NCBI GenBank assembly: GCA_030646035.1
Contig: JAUSMY010000008.1
Span: 20,746 to 84,745, forward strand
From: Thermodesulfovibrionia bacterium
Lineage (GTDB): Bacteria; Nitrospirota; Thermodesulfovibrionia; UBA6902
Direction of reading: 5' to 3'
DNA: 64,000 nt
A program made the position numbers and the translations under genes. Positions 8,836-18,536 of the stretch are shown here, piece by piece. Positions within the stretch are counted from its first letter, which is position 1; each line of letters opens with the position of its first letter. The notes below the pieces were generated by a model. The model did no database searches. It saw only the letters and a program-made list of their open reading frames with translations, and was not told the DNA's origin.

Positions 8836-8848
8836 GTCAGATAATCAT

Positions 8849-9463
8849 ATGGGAAAAGAATTAGGTCAAAGAATGAAAATAGCCCGAAAGGGGATGAAGC
8901 TTACACAGGAGAAACTCGCCAAAAAATTAGGCATAGCTTATCCAACTCTGAACAAGTATGAAAATGGCCACAGAACTCCTGATGCTGAGCTTCTGTCAAA
9001 AATTTCAACCATTCTTGATTGTGACCCCGGCTGGCTTTTATCCGGAGGAGAGGCGAATATTGAGAATTTGCCTAAACCAAAAGGGATATCTGTCTTCAGG
9101 ACCCCTGTGCTTAATAAGATATCTGCTGATTTTCCCAGGGACGCTTCAAAGGAGATAGTAAGCTATATTTGTTTGCAGGATATCCCTGAGCATGCTTATT
9201 CTCTGATCATGAAGGGGGAAAGCATGTCTCCTACAATGCGGGAAGGCGATTATATAATATTTTTGCCCGATGAGAAGATTCAGGATGGGGACGTTGTTGT
9301 GGTACTGAACGAATGGGGCGAATCCATGCTGAAAAGGTACAGAAAAAAAGAAGAAGAAATCTATCTTATAAGTGATAATGCTGAATATCCTAAGGTCAAA
9401 CTTCAAAAAGAGTGCAGGATAGTCGGTAAAGTAGTCGGGGTTTTGAGAAGGATCAAGATTTAA
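8849..9463 (+). CDS. CI-like repressor: HTH plus S24 (LexA-type) peptidase domain
   Basis: A 204-residue regulator. Residues 5-60 are an XRE-type HTH (KLTQEKLAKKLGIAYPTLNK is the helix-turn-helix core). Residues 100-204 are an S24 domain with the nucleophile Ser125 in GESMSPT and the general base Lys162 in SMLKRYRK. No Ala-Gly or Cys-Gly cleavage site is visible in the linker (residues 62-118), so RecA-triggered self-cleavage of the LexA kind is doubtful. It is divergent from the Cro-like gene and shares an intergenic region with it, like a lysogeny switch. No clear ribosome site precedes the ATG at 8849. Confidence 0.85.
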   Translation: MGKELGQRMKIARKGMKLTQEKLAKKLGIAYPTLNKYENGHRTPDAELLSKISTILDCDPGWLLSGGEANIENLPKPKGISVFRTPVLNKISADFPRDASKEIVSYICLQDIPEHAYSLIMKGESMSPTMREGDYIIFLPDEKIQDGDVVVVLNEWGESMLKRYRKKEEEIYLISDNAEYPKVKLQKECRIVGKVVGVLRRIKI

Positions 9464-9490
9464 TTATTTTATAGCTTTTATAGCACAAAA

Positions 9491-10372
9491 CTACATCACA
9501 ATCTCTGTTCCGATACCTTCCTCTGTAAATATCTCCAGTAAAAGCGCGTGAGGCAGCCGGCCGTCAATTATGTGTGTCTTCTTGACCCCGCCGTCTAATG
9601 CAGTATGACATGCCTGAGTTTTTGGAAGCATGCCTCCCTTAATGATCTTTTTAGCAACAAGTGATTTTACTTTCTTTTTGTCCAAAGTTGAGATCAGCTT
9701 ATTATCCTTGTCCAATACACCCTCGGTATCTGTTAGCAGGATCAGCTTTTCCGCCTTCAAGGCCGCAGCAATCATCCCGGCGACATAATCAGCATTGATA
9801 TTCAGTGTCTCGTTTTTGTGTCCTGCGCTGATGGGCGCAATGACAGGTATAAAGCTGTCCCTTTCCATAGACAAAAGTATCTTCGGGTTGACCATCTCAA
9901 CCTCACCGACAAGCCCGATATCGATAATCTCAGAAACTCCAGTTTCAGGCGATATTTTTTTAATGATCTTCTTTTTTGCCTTAATGAGATTCCCGTCTTT
10001 ACCGCTTAAACCGATCGCATTGCCGCCATGACTGTTTATTAGAGTGACGATCTGTTTGTTTATCAGCCCGCCCAACACCATCTCTACAATATCTATAGTT
10101 TCTTCATCAGTGACCCGCTGTCCCTGAATAAATGAGGGTTCCTTGCCCATCTTCTTCATGATGCTGTTTATCTTCGGCCCGCCGCCATGTACAATGACAG
10201 TCCGTATGCCTATGAAGTTCATAAGAACGATATCCTGGGCAAATGCGTCCTTCAGCTTTTCATCCACCATCGCAGCGCCGCCGTATTTTATAACAAAAGT
10301 CTTTCCGTAAAACTTCTTTATATACGGCAGGGATTCGATAAGTATGTTTGCTTTATCAATAAGTTTTTTCAT
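9491..10372 (-). CDS. argB: Acetylglutamate kinase
   Basis: Second enzyme of arginine synthesis: phosphorylates N-acetylglutamate with ATP in the cytoplasm. The 293 residues match the family length. The amino-acid kinase fold is clear from the phosphate-binding Lys-Tyr-Gly-Gly (FVIKYGGAAM), the glycine-rich VHGGGPKIN, the substrate-site segment with INADYVAG, and KGGMLPKTQACHTALDGGV near the C-terminus. It is the last gene of a long minus-strand run, 40 bases after trpC. No other arginine gene is nearby. Confidence 0.96.
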   Translation of the reverse strand: MKKLIDKANILIESLPYIKKFYGKTFVIKYGGAAMVDEKLKDAFAQDIVLMNFIGIRTVIVHGGGPKINSIMKKMGKEPSFIQGQRVTDEETIDIVEMVLGGLINKQIVTLINSHGGNAIGLSGKDGNLIKAKKKIIKKISPETGVSEIIDIGLVGEVEMVNPKILLSMERDSFIPVIAPISAGHKNETLNINADYVAGMIAAALKAEKLILLTDTEGVLDKDNKLISTLDKKKVKSLVAKKIIKGGMLPKTQACHTALDGGVKKTHIIDGRLPHALLLEIFTEEGIGTEIVM

Positions 10373-10412
10373 AATGTTTCCTCAGATTATGTTCATTATA
10401 CCAGACATTTAT

Positions 10413-11204
10413 TTAAGATGTCCTTCCAAGAAGTTCATTGATCTTTGCCCTTATGTCATGAGACTTCATAAAAGCAGAGCCTATAAGCATCGCATCTGCC
10501 TTGCTTCTTTCAAGAGATTCGACATCAGCCCTCGTCTCAATGCCGCTCTCGCTGATAATGATCTTATCATCAGGAATATCTTTAAGAATATCAAAAGTAG
10601 TATTTAGGTCTATATCCAATGTCTTTAAGTTTCTGTTGTTAATACCTATGATCTCAGACTTGCAATACAGAGCTGTGTCCAATTCCTTATAGTCATGCAC
10701 TTCAACGAGACAATCCAAAGAGAGCTCTTTTGCAAGTCCCATAAGATCCTGAAGCTGAGATCTTTCGAGCGCCGCAGCTATAAGCAGTATTGCATCTGCA
10801 CCGTATGCCTTTGCCTCGTAAATCTGATAATCATCAAAAATGAAATCTTTTCTAAGCAGCGGCTTGTCTGTCTCTTGCCTGACGCTCTTCAGGTAATCTA
10901 TCTTACCCTGAAAATAACGTTCTTCAGTAAGCACAGAGATAGCAGCTACATCATTCATATCGTAAACAGAGATGATCCCATGAAGATCAAAATCTTCCCT
11001 TATAAGCCCTTTTGACGGTGATGCCTTCTTTATCTCAGCTATCAGATTCACAAGGCCGCCATTCTTCCGCTTAACAGCAGACTTGAAAGACCTTGTCTTC
11101 CTGAAATCATTCGCAATGGCCTTAAGCTCTGCCATAGGAACGGCTCGCTTTGTCGCCTTTAGTTCCTCGGCCTTATATCTGAGAATTTCTTTAAGTATGC
11201 TCAT
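10413..11204 (-). CDS. trpC: Indole-3-glycerol phosphate synthase
   Basis: Closes the indole ring in tryptophan synthesis. It is a 263-residue single-domain TIM barrel, not fused to TrpF. Characteristic motifs are ILRYKAEELKATKR at the N-terminus, IAEIKKASPSKGLIRED (phosphate and catalytic Lys/Glu), PLLRKDFIFDDYQIYEA, EVHDYKELD, IGINNRNLKT and ISESGI. It lies six bases after purE, with no other trp gene near, so it is an isolated member of its pathway in a mixed operon. Confidence 0.96.
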   Translation of the reverse strand: MSILKEILRYKAEELKATKRAVPMAELKAIANDFRKTRSFKSAVKRKNGGLVNLIAEIKKASPSKGLIREDFDLHGIISVYDMNDVAAISVLTEERYFQGKIDYLKSVRQETDKPLLRKDFIFDDYQIYEAKAYGADAILLIAAALERSQLQDLMGLAKELSLDCLVEVHDYKELDTALYCKSEIIGINNRNLKTLDIDLNTTFDILKDIPDDKIIISESGIETRADVESLERSKADAMLIGSAFMKSHDIRAKINELLGRTS

Positions 11205-11210
11205 TACAAA

Positions 11211-11705
11211 TTACTTTCTCTCGACCTTCTTTGCCTTTTTTAAAACCTCTTTTACCATCTTCTTTTTGTAGGCCTTAAGCGCTTTGGCCAGGCCGGCGTT
11301 ATTGAACTGCATTATCTGGGCAGCAAAGATGGCGGCGTTCGTAGCGCCTGCACTTCCTAACGCCATCGTAGCAACGGGAATGCCTGGAGGCATCTGGACA
11401 GTTGAGTAGAGGGCATCAACGCCTTTAAGCGGTGAAGAGTCTATCGGCACGCCAATAACAGGGAGCGTTGTATGAGCCGCTATGACACCGGCAAGATGCG
11501 CTGCGCTGCCCGCACCTGCTATTATCACTTCTATGCCATTGCCTTCTGCTTCAACAGCCAGCTTTACCGCCCGCTCAGGTGTCCTGTGCGCGGATGCGAC
11601 AGTCATCTTAAAAGATATCTTGAATTCCCTTAAGAGCTTGGCTGCCCTCTCCATTACCGGCAGGTCGGAATCACTTCCCATGATTATCAATACTTTTTCT
11701 TTCAT
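11211..11705 (-). CDS. purE: N5-carboxyaminoimidazole ribonucleotide mutase
   Basis: Moves the carboxyl group of N5-CAIR to give CAIR in purine synthesis. At 164 residues it is a class I PurE, with the expected IMGSDSDLPVM, VASAHRTPER (catalytic His) and IAGAGSAAHLAGVIAA motifs, and a lysine-rich C-terminal tail of about 20 residues. It is sandwiched between purD and trpC with short gaps. The ATP-dependent partner PurK is not in the window. Confidence 0.96.
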   Translation of the reverse strand: MKEKVLIIMGSDSDLPVMERAAKLLREFKISFKMTVASAHRTPERAVKLAVEAEGNGIEVIIAGAGSAAHLAGVIAAHTTLPVIGVPIDSSPLKGVDALYSTVQMPPGIPVATMALGSAGATNAAIFAAQIMQFNNAGLAKALKAYKKKMVKEVLKKAKKVERK

Positions 11706-11722
11706 ATCTGGTCTCCTGTCTA

Positions 11723-12997
11723 TTATCTGTTTATCGCCTTATCACCTATATCTTTTCTGTAGTGCATGCCTTCAAAATCGATAGCCTCTACCGCTCTGTA
11801 AGCATTCTCCTTTGCGCTCTGAATGTCACTGCCGAGCGCTGTCACACCAAGTACCCTGCCGCCTGATGTAATTATATCACCTTTATCATTACGGCTGGTG
11901 CCGGAATGAAAGACAAAGACATCATCACGCCCCTTTAAGGAATCAAGGCCGTTTATCACCCTGCCCTTCACATATGAATCAGGATAACCCTTGGCAGAGA
12001 GCACCACGCATATAGATGTATCATCCTTCCATGAAATATCTATCTCATTGAGCCTGCCCTGTGCAGTCGCCTTCATCAGATCATAAAGATCAGTCTCGAG
12101 TCGCATAAGTATCGGCTGTGCCTCAGGGTCTCCGAAACGGCAGTTATACTCAAGCACATAAGGCTTCCCGTCGCACACCATTATCCCGGCATACAGAACG
12201 CCCCTGTAATTTATCTCTTCCCTTATGAGCCCTTCCATGAACGGAGCCATCACTGTATCCATGATCTGCTTCTGAAGCTCTTCTGTCACTACAGGCGCGG
12301 GGCTGTATGCGCCCATGCCGCCTGTATTAGGCCCTGCGTCATTATCAAATATTCTCTTGTGGTCCTGCGAAGAGGCAAGCGGAAGAATGTTCTTGCCGTC
12401 TATTAAGACCATGAAAGATGCCTCTTCACCTCTTAAACATTGCTCAATAATTACCCTGTTGCCTGCCTTGCCGAACTTCCTGTCAAAGATGATCATCTTT
12501 AACGCATCCATGGCTTCATTGACCGTCTCTGCTATGATAACGCCTTTGCCTGCGGCAAGGCCGTCGGCCTTGATAACCAGCGGTGCGCCTTTCAATCTTA
12601 CATAGTCTTCTGCTTCTGTCAGAGTTGTGAATGTCTTGTATTCAGCAGTCGGTATCCCGTACTTGAGCATGAAGTCCTTTGCAAAGACCTTGCTCCCTTC
12701 AAACTGTGACGCCTTTTTATTGGTGCCGAAGATCAGCCTTCCCTCTTTCTCAAAAGCATCCACTATCCCTTTTGTAAGCGGATCTTCAGGACCTACAACT
12801 GTGAGGTCAATGCCTTCATATTTCACAAAGTTAAGGAGCGAGTCAATGTCATCAGCTTTTATATTTATACACTTTGCCTGCTGAGCTATCCCTGCATTGC
12901 CCGGGGCGCAGAATATTTTATCCACTCTTGTGCTCTGTTTAAGCTTCCAGACAAGGGCGTGCTCCCTGCCGCCGCTTCCTACTACAAGAACCTTCAA
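11723..12997 (-). CDS. purD: Phosphoribosylamine-glycine ligase (GAR synthetase)
   Basis: ATP-grasp ligase joining phosphoribosylamine and glycine in purine synthesis. The 424 residues match the monofunctional bacterial enzyme. It starts MKVLVVGSGGREHALVWKL, has the ATP-grasp core (VIKADGLAAGKGVIIAET, then EASFMVLIDG), the metal site region FDNDAGPNTGGMGAYSPAP, and RFGDPEAQPILMRL. It is 29 bases after purH and 17 before purE, so it forms a purine sub-cluster. Confidence 0.97.
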   Translation of the reverse strand: MKVLVVGSGGREHALVWKLKQSTRVDKIFCAPGNAGIAQQAKCINIKADDIDSLLNFVKYEGIDLTVVGPEDPLTKGIVDAFEKEGRLIFGTNKKASQFEGSKVFAKDFMLKYGIPTAEYKTFTTLTEAEDYVRLKGAPLVIKADGLAAGKGVIIAETVNEAMDALKMIIFDRKFGKAGNRVIIEQCLRGEEASFMVLIDGKNILPLASSQDHKRIFDNDAGPNTGGMGAYSPAPVVTEELQKQIMDTVMAPFMEGLIREEINYRGVLYAGIMVCDGKPYVLEYNCRFGDPEAQPILMRLETDLYDLMKATAQGRLNEIDISWKDDTSICVVLSAKGYPDSYVKGRVINGLDSLKGRDDVFVFHSGTSRNDKGDIITSGGRVLGVTALGSDIQSAKENAYRAVEAIDFEGMHYRKDIGDKAINR

Positions 12998-13026
12998 ATT
13001 ATTGCCTCCTAAACAGAAAAAATATG

Positions 13027-14589
13027 TTAATGCCTGAAATGCCTCATGCCTGTAAATATCATAGCCACATTATGCTCATCAGCCGCGGCAATCGTCTCGC
13101 TGTCCTTTATCGAACCGCCCGGCTGTATGATCGAGGTCGCACCCGCCATAGCTACAACCTCAATGCCGTCTCTGGCAGGAAAGAACGCATCAGACGCAAC
13201 AGCAGAACCTTTAAGAGATACATTGTAATTGCCGGCCTTCATGGCAGCAAGCCTTGCAGAATCAACCCTGCTTGTCTGGCCGCAGCCTATGCCGAGGGTC
13301 TGATCCTTTGATGCGTAAATTATCGCATTGGACTTCATATGCTTGCAGACCCTCCATGCAAATGCCATTGCCGCATACTCTTCATCAGTCGGCGCCCTCT
13401 TTGTGACGACCTTGCAGGACTTCAGCTCATTTATCATGCCGTTGTCCTTCTCCTGAAGAAGCAGCCCGCCCTGTATCTTTCTCATCTCAAAGCCGGTGAC
13501 ATCCTTTGATATGTCAAGCTCAAGAAGCCTGATATTCGGCTTTGTGCTTATTAGTTTCAATGCCGCATCATCAAAGCCCGGAGCAATGATTATCTCGATA
13601 AAGAGGTTGAGTATCTCTTTTGCCGTTGCCTCGTCAACTTTTTTGTTCAGCGATATTACGCCTCCGAATGCTGAAACAGGGTCTGTCTCAAATGCCTTTC
13701 TATACGCCTCGCTCAGCGTGTCAGCAGATGCAACTCCGCAGGGATTATTGTGCTTAACTATGACAGCAGTCGGCCGTTCATTAAACTCCTTTGCAAGGTC
13801 TATGACCGCGCTTGAATCAAGATAATTGTTGAAGGACATCTCCTTGCCCTGAAGTATCTTTGCGTCAACAAGCGAAAGCCCGCTGTAAAGCGGCTCCTTG
13901 TAAACAGCCGCCTTCTGATGCGGGTTCTCTCCGTATCTCACATCAGATATCTTTCTGTAGCTCTTGTTGAAATTCTGCGGGAATGTCTCAGTTTGTTCGC
14001 CCTGACTGTTAAGGTAATTGGATATGAGCGTGTCATACTGAGCTGTATGTGAAAAAACTTTTTTGGCAAGATAGAATTTAGTTTCATAACTTACCTCTCC
14101 GTTGCCTGACTTCATCTCATCAAGCACCTTTGCGTAATCAGCCGGGTCAACTATAACAGCCACATCCCTGAAATTCTTTGAAGCCGCCCTTATCATCGTG
14201 GGCCCGCCAATGTCTATATTCTCGATTGCGGTCTCAAGTGAAACTCCGGGTTTTGACACCGTCTGTTCAAAGGGATAGAGGTTGACAACGACCATGTCTA
14301 TGGATGAGATGCCGTGCTTCTCGATCTCTTCCTTGTCCTTTGCATTATCCCTTCTCCAGAGCAGTCCGCCATGTATCTTCGGATGGAGCGTCTTGAGCCT
14401 GCCGTCCATCATCTCAGGAAATCCCGTATGCTCGGAAACATCCTTTACCTTTACCCCTGCGTCCTTTAAAGTTTTTGCAGTACCGCCTGTTGAGAGTATC
14501 TCAACCCCGCGCGTGCTTAACTCCTTTGCAAATTCAACAATGCCGTTCTTGTCTGAGACGCTTAAAAGCGCCCTCTTGATCGCTGCCAT
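13027..14589 (-). CDS. purH: Bifunctional AICAR transformylase / IMP cyclohydrolase
   Basis: Carries out the last two steps of IMP synthesis. In 520 residues, the N-terminal IMP cyclohydrolase domain ([37 protein letters not shown]) is followed by the AICAR transformylase domain ([23 protein letters not shown] with the catalytic Lys-His region, and [12 protein letters not shown]). The reading frame is intact and of normal length. Confidence 0.97.
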   Translation of the reverse strand: MAAIKRALLSVSDKNGIVEFAKELSTRGVEILSTGGTAKTLKDAGVKVKDVSEHTGFPEMMDGRLKTLHPKIHGGLLWRRDNAKDKEEIEKHGISSIDMVVVNLYPFEQTVSKPGVSLETAIENIDIGGPTMIRAASKNFRDVAVIVDPADYAKVLDEMKSGNGEVSYETKFYLAKKVFSHTAQYDTLISNYLNSQGEQTETFPQNFNKSYRKISDVRYGENPHQKAAVYKEPLYSGLSLVDAKILQGKEMSFNNYLDSSAVIDLAKEFNERPTAVIVKHNNPCGVASADTLSEAYRKAFETDPVSAFGGVISLNKKVDEATAKEILNLFIEIIIAPGFDDAALKLISTKPNIRLLELDISKDVTGFEMRKIQGGLLLQEKDNGMINELKSCKVVTKRAPTDEEYAAMAFAWRVCKHMKSNAIIYASKDQTLGIGCGQTSRVDSARLAAMKAGNYNVSLKGSAVASDAFFPARDGIEVVAMAGATSIIQPGGSIKDSETIAAADEHNVAMIFTGMRHFRH

Positions 14590-14630
14590 TTCTCCTCCGT
14601 GTTTTTATTTATAGTTTGATTTTTAATTCT

Positions 14631-15332
14631 TTATTTTGAATTTATATACCCCTGTTCAAAAAGGCTCAGATACCCGCTGTCTGAAATAATTATATGGTCA
14701 AGAACCTCTATGCCGACGATCTTTCCTGTCTGAACGAGACGCTCTGTGATCGCTATATCATCCCTGCTCGGTGTCGTATCGCCGCTCGGATGATTATGGA
14801 GAAAGAGCACAGAGGCTGACGCCTCTTTTATCGCGCTCCTGAATACCTCCCTCGGATGAACAAGTGAAGATGTCAGCGTGCCCTCGGATACAAGCGTCTC
14901 CTTGAATATCCTGTTCTTCGTATCGAGCAGGGCGCAGATAAACCTCTCTTTCTTAAGGCCGTAAAATTTAGGCCTGTAATAATCAAACACATCGCTGCTC
15001 TTCTTAAAAGACGGCTTGCTCTCTCCGCCTTCTGCCTCGCTTGACATCAGCCGCCGTCCAAGCTCAAAAGCAGCCTTAAGCTGGGCGAGCTTTGCGCTGC
15101 CGATGCCTTTTATCTTTGAAAACTCGGCCAATGAAGCGCCTTCTATCTCCTTCACACTATTGAACTGCGTCAGAAGCTCCCTCGAAAGTTCAAGCGCGCT
15201 CTTCTGCCTGCCGCCTGTCCTCAGAATGATCGCCATCAACTGCGCGGTGCTAAGTTCATCAGCTCCGAACTTCAGAAGCCTCTCTCTCGGCCTCTCATCC
15301 TCAGGCCAATTCTTTATGCTCTGGTATTCCAT
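14631..15332 (-). CDS. radC: RadC/UPF0758 family protein (JAB/MPN domain)
   Basis: A 233-residue protein of the RadC family. The N-terminal third has a helix-hairpin-helix-like segment (FSKIKGIGSAKLAQLKAAFE), followed by the JAB/MPN metalloprotease-like domain with the HNHPSGDTTPSRDD zinc signature near residue 178. Despite the name, a DNA-repair role is not firmly established for this family. It is co-directional with purH and rph, 18 and 41 bases from its neighbours. Confidence 0.93.
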   Translation of the reverse strand: MEYQSIKNWPEDERPRERLLKFGADELSTAQLMAIILRTGGRQKSALELSRELLTQFNSVKEIEGASLAEFSKIKGIGSAKLAQLKAAFELGRRLMSSEAEGGESKPSFKKSSDVFDYYRPKFYGLKKERFICALLDTKNRIFKETLVSEGTLTSSLVHPREVFRSAIKEASASVLFLHNHPSGDTTPSRDDIAITERLVQTGKIVGIEVLDHIIISDSGYLSLFEQGYINSK

Positions 15333-15350
15333 AGATATAAACGGACAACC

Positions 15351-16073
15351 CTAAAACTTATCCTTCAGCGCCTTCTTCTGAATGGCAATTAACTCAGTGA
15401 TGCCGGAATTGGCGAGGTGAAGCATCTTCTGAAACTGCTTGTTGTCAAAAGGCTCGGTCTCTGCCGTGCCCTGTATCTCTATGAACTTGCCTGAACCTGT
15501 CATAACGATATTCATATCCACCTCTGCTGCTGAATCTTCAACATATGAAAGGTCCAGCCTCGGCTCTCCCTCGACTATCCCCACGCTGACAGCTGCAACA
15601 TAATCCTTGATCGGATTCTTCTCTATCATGCCTGTCCTGATGGCATATGCTACAGCGTCTTTGAGCGCTACAAACGCGCCTGTTATTGAAGCGGTCCTTG
15701 TGCCTCCGTCAGCCTGTATCACATCGCAGTCAAGCCAGATAGTTATCTCTCCCAGCGCGTCAAGGTCAACGACAGACCTCATGGACCTGCCAATCAGCCT
15801 CTGTATCTCATGTGTCCTGCCGCCAACCTTGCCCTTGGATGATTCCCTGAATGTCCTTGTGGCTGTGGACCTCGGGAGCATTGCATACTCTGCAGTTACC
15901 CATCCCTTGCCCTTGCCTTTGAGAAAAGGCGGCACCTTCTTTTCAATAGAGGCGTTGCAGATGACCCTTGTCCCGCCCATCTCTATCAGCACAGAACCTT
16001 CAGCAGCCTTTATAAAGTGTCTCCTCAGTTTGATCTTCCGCAGTTCATCAGCAGCTCTGTTATCCGGGCGCAT
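15351..16073 (-). CDS. rph: Ribonuclease PH
   Basis: Phosphorolytic 3'-5' exoribonuclease trimming tRNA 3' ends. It has 240 residues from the ATG at 16073 ([20 protein letters not shown]), which has a GGAGG site eight bases upstream; the TTG at 16088 would lie inside the murI stop region. Key motifs are [17 protein letters not shown], the [12 protein letters not shown] phosphate site and the [21 protein letters not shown] core. The rdgB gene that often follows rph is absent; radC follows instead. Confidence 0.95.
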   Translation of the reverse strand: MRPDNRAADELRKIKLRRHFIKAAEGSVLIEMGGTRVICNASIEKKVPPFLKGKGKGWVTAEYAMLPRSTATRTFRESSKGKVGGRTHEIQRLIGRSMRSVVDLDALGEITIWLDCDVIQADGGTRTASITGAFVALKDAVAYAIRTGMIEKNPIKDYVAAVSVGIVEGEPRLDLSYVEDSAAEVDMNIVMTGSGKFIEIQGTAETEPFDNKQFQKMLHLANSGITELIAIQKKALKDKF

Positions 16074-16077
16074 TATA

Positions 16078-16887
16078 TCATCCTCCAAGTTCTATTTTTG
16101 AAATGTTAAATATATCATGACCCAGAAAACGTCTTCCTGTTTCAGTGAATTTCTCAGGCGCGTCAGTGACAAAAAAATCACGGAAAGGAATGCTATTATT
16201 ATTGCGGAGCATCCCCTTCTCTTGCAGTATAAGCCGTGCCTCCCTGGCTGTCTCTATTGCAGAATCTATCAGCGGGATATCAACGACACCGGCTATTATA
16301 TCTTTAATCATGGGATAATGCGTGCATCCAAGAACAAGGGCATCAGCACCGCTCCGGGTCAAAGATGACAGGTACTTCTGAACAACAAGTGTCACGACCT
16401 CGCCGTTAATCCATCCCTCTTCTATAAGCGGCACAAAAAGCGGGCAGGCGATGCCGGTCACTTCTATGGAGCTGTCTATAGCTTTTATCGCCTTAATGTA
16501 AGACCCGCTCCTGATGGTAGTCTCTGTCCCTATTACTGCAATTCTTTTATGTTTTGTCTTTGACGCGGCAGCCCGCGCCCCCGGATTCACAACCCCTATC
16601 ACCGGAACCGGCATCCTCTCTGAAAGAATATCAAGGCTGACGGCAGAAGACGTATTGCACGCAACGATAAGAAGCTTAATCCCCTTTGATACCAGGAACT
16701 CGGCATTCTCAATTGAATACTTTATGATCGTCTCAGGAGACCTGCCGCCATATGGAACCCTTGCGGTATCGCCAAGATATATAATGTCCTCATGAGGCAG
16801 TTCTTTCATCACCTCTTTCATGACCGTGAGCCCGCCGACCCCGGAATCGAATATGCCTATAGGCATGCTACTTGATAGCGGCTGCAA
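16078..16887 (-). CDS. murI: Glutamate racemase
   Basis: Makes D-glutamate for peptidoglycan. The enzyme has the two catalytic cysteines in VACNTSSAV and LGCTHYP and the family start [13 protein letters not shown]. Two starts are possible: TTG at 16887, with an AGGAG-like site upstream but overlapping the previous stop by 20 bases, or ATG at 16866, which begins right before the conserved domain. I kept the longer form (269 residues). Its stop codon lies in the ribosome site region of rph, suggesting coupling. Confidence 0.95.
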   Translation of the reverse strand: MQPLSSSMPIGIFDSGVGGLTVMKEVMKELPHEDIIYLGDTARVPYGGRSPETIIKYSIENAEFLVSKGIKLLIVACNTSSAVSLDILSERMPVPVIGVVNPGARAAASKTKHKRIAVIGTETTIRSGSYIKAIKAIDSSIEVTGIACPLFVPLIEEGWINGEVVTLVVQKYLSSLTRSGADALVLGCTHYPMIKDIIAGVVDIPLIDSAIETAREARLILQEKGMLRNNNSIPFRDFFVTDAPEKFTETGRRFLGHDIFNISKIELGG

Positions 16888-17440
16888 TTCCTTCTCCTAT
16901 GGGTTTTGATATATCAATATGGCCGCCAAGGCTCTCAGCCTCTTTGCCCTGAATCAGTATCTTCATAGCCGTAAAGCCCGGAACAGCAGCCTTCAGTTTG
17001 CCGTAAAGGCCTGAGATAATATTGAACTCTTCCATCGCATCCCCTTTGAAGTTCTTGAGCAGTCCGTCGCCGAGGTCAATGTATATGACTCCAGTCTTGT
17101 CCACATAAAGATCCAGAAGCTGAGTGTTGTAAGGCTTGATGTACTCCCTTATCACACCCTCAGCAATGACGAGGACTGAATCCTGCCTGTCCCCCTCTTC
17201 AGAAGAAGCAGGGGAACTCCCCTTGTAAAGATTGCCGGGATCGGTATTATCTGTCTCTTCAGATGTCTTTCTATTGCCGGAAGTTATGTCTGATATAAAT
17301 GATGACTCAAATGAGAATCTCGGCTTGAAATAGATAAAACTCGCCCCTGCGGTTATGAACAAGACCGCTATCATGAGGATGAAGAACTTCCATGAGCCGC
17401 CCTCTTTAGAACCTTTTTTATCTCTTTGCGTTTTCTTCAT
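16868..17440 (-). CDS. Membrane-anchored GerMN domain protein
   Basis: A 190-residue protein with a lysine-rich cytoplasmic start, one transmembrane helix (about residues 17-37), a low-complexity Ser/Asp/Glu linker (about 50-78), and a C-terminal GerMN domain (LDLYVDKTGVIYIDLGDGL, then LYGKLKAAVPGFTAMKILIQG). GerMN domains are named after spore germination proteins but are common in non-sporulating bacteria and may bind peptidoglycan-related ligands. It overlaps the amidase gene upstream by 23 bases and murI downstream, consistent with a cell wall role. Confidence 0.85.
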   Translation of the reverse strand: MKKTQRDKKGSKEGGSWKFFILMIAVLFITAGASFIYFKPRFSFESSFISDITSGNRKTSEETDNTDPGNLYKGSSPASSEEGDRQDSVLVIAEGVIREYIKPYNTQLLDLYVDKTGVIYIDLGDGLLKNFKGDAMEEFNIISGLYGKLKAAVPGFTAMKILIQGKEAESLGGHIDISKPIGEGIAAAIK

Positions 17441-18392
17441 AATTAGTTATGCCTCTATAGATCGCTCCGGCTATCTCAGCCTCAAATTCATTTATGTATG
17501 AAGCATCTTCAAATGAAGGCAGCTCAACCATGATTGCTGCCGCCTCAACGTTAGAGAGAATGTTGTATGGCAGATGCCTTACGATAATCATGTCGCTGCT
17601 GAATTTCTCCGAAAGAGAGTTCTGTATCGCCTCAAGCAGGGCATTGGTCTTTGCCTGATAATCATATTGCCCTCTATGGGCCAGATAAGGAAGGATATTT
17701 TCAGCAGGGATCTCTGTGACAACAGGAAGATAAAGCACTATCTCCTTATGATTGCCGACATGCAGGCTTATAAAAACATCAGCATCTTCGCTGTCAGCCG
17801 CGTTTACTCTGTCACTGACCGATATGAAATTATCACCCGATCTCGTCAGAGAAGATCTCAATTTATTCTCCAGCGCGAGAAGATTTATTCTCTTTGCGAT
17901 ATCAAGAACAACATTCTTCTCATTAAAACCGCCTTTCACAATCCCGTAATCAGGCCCTCCGTGGCCGGGGTCAATCACAACAGTTTTGGACTTGTGAGAA
18001 ACACCTTTCTCATTACTGACCTTAGCCACGATCTCCTGAGAAACATCGATCACGAGCCTGTCAGGGTCTTTGAGAATAAATGCCTTGAAAGCTGTGAAAT
18101 TACCGGGTGAAAAGAGTATCGCATCATCGAGTTTTTTATATTTAACATCAACATTCTGCTCAGATATTTCAAATGCAGATCCAGGGAACGCAACATGGAT
18201 GTTGTTTGCCCTCTGGCTCACGATAGACTTTGCGATAAGGCCTTCAGGCCCTTCCAGTACTATCCTCTGAAAATCAGAATGACGGCTCGACCTGAGCTTT
18301 AAAATATTCAGGTCATCAGCATCGGCATAACTGGCAAAAAAGAAGAGGGAGAGTAAAAGCAGCGCCTTTTTCATGATGGGAAATTTTAGCAT
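17418..18392 (-). CDS. N-acetylmuramoyl-L-alanine amidase (AmiC-like, AMIN plus Amidase_3)
   Basis: Zinc amidase cleaving the peptide stem from peptidoglycan, exported to the periplasm. It has a signal peptide (hydrophobic stretch from about residue 8, or from residue 2 if the ATG at 18374 is used), an AMIN-like beta domain (residues 25-120) and an Amidase_3 domain. Visible zinc and catalytic residues are the His in VIDPGHGGPD, the Glu in FNEKNVVLD, the His in FISLHVGN and the late Glu in IMVELPSFED. At 324 residues it is slightly compact for AmiC. It is the first gene of the ten-gene minus-strand run. Confidence 0.9.
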   Translation of the reverse strand: MLKFPIMKKALLLLSLFFFASYADADDLNILKLRSSRHSDFQRIVLEGPEGLIAKSIVSQRANNIHVAFPGSAFEISEQNVDVKYKKLDDAILFSPGNFTAFKAFILKDPDRLVIDVSQEIVAKVSNEKGVSHKSKTVVIDPGHGGPDYGIVKGGFNEKNVVLDIAKRINLLALENKLRSSLTRSGDNFISVSDRVNAADSEDADVFISLHVGNHKEIVLYLPVVTEIPAENILPYLAHRGQYDYQAKTNALLEAIQNSLSEKFSSDMIIVRHLPYNILSNVEAAAIMVELPSFEDASYINEFEAEIAGAIYRGITNYEENAKR

Positions 18393-18536
18393 TTATCGCT
18401 CTTTATATGCCATATAGACATAACAGTCTTTATAATTTCCAAAATCTGGTGTAAAGTATAGAAATCTTATAAATTGTCCTGAATAAATTCATTCAGCAAC
18501 ATAATACTTCATTACAATAATAAAGGAGGATGAGCA

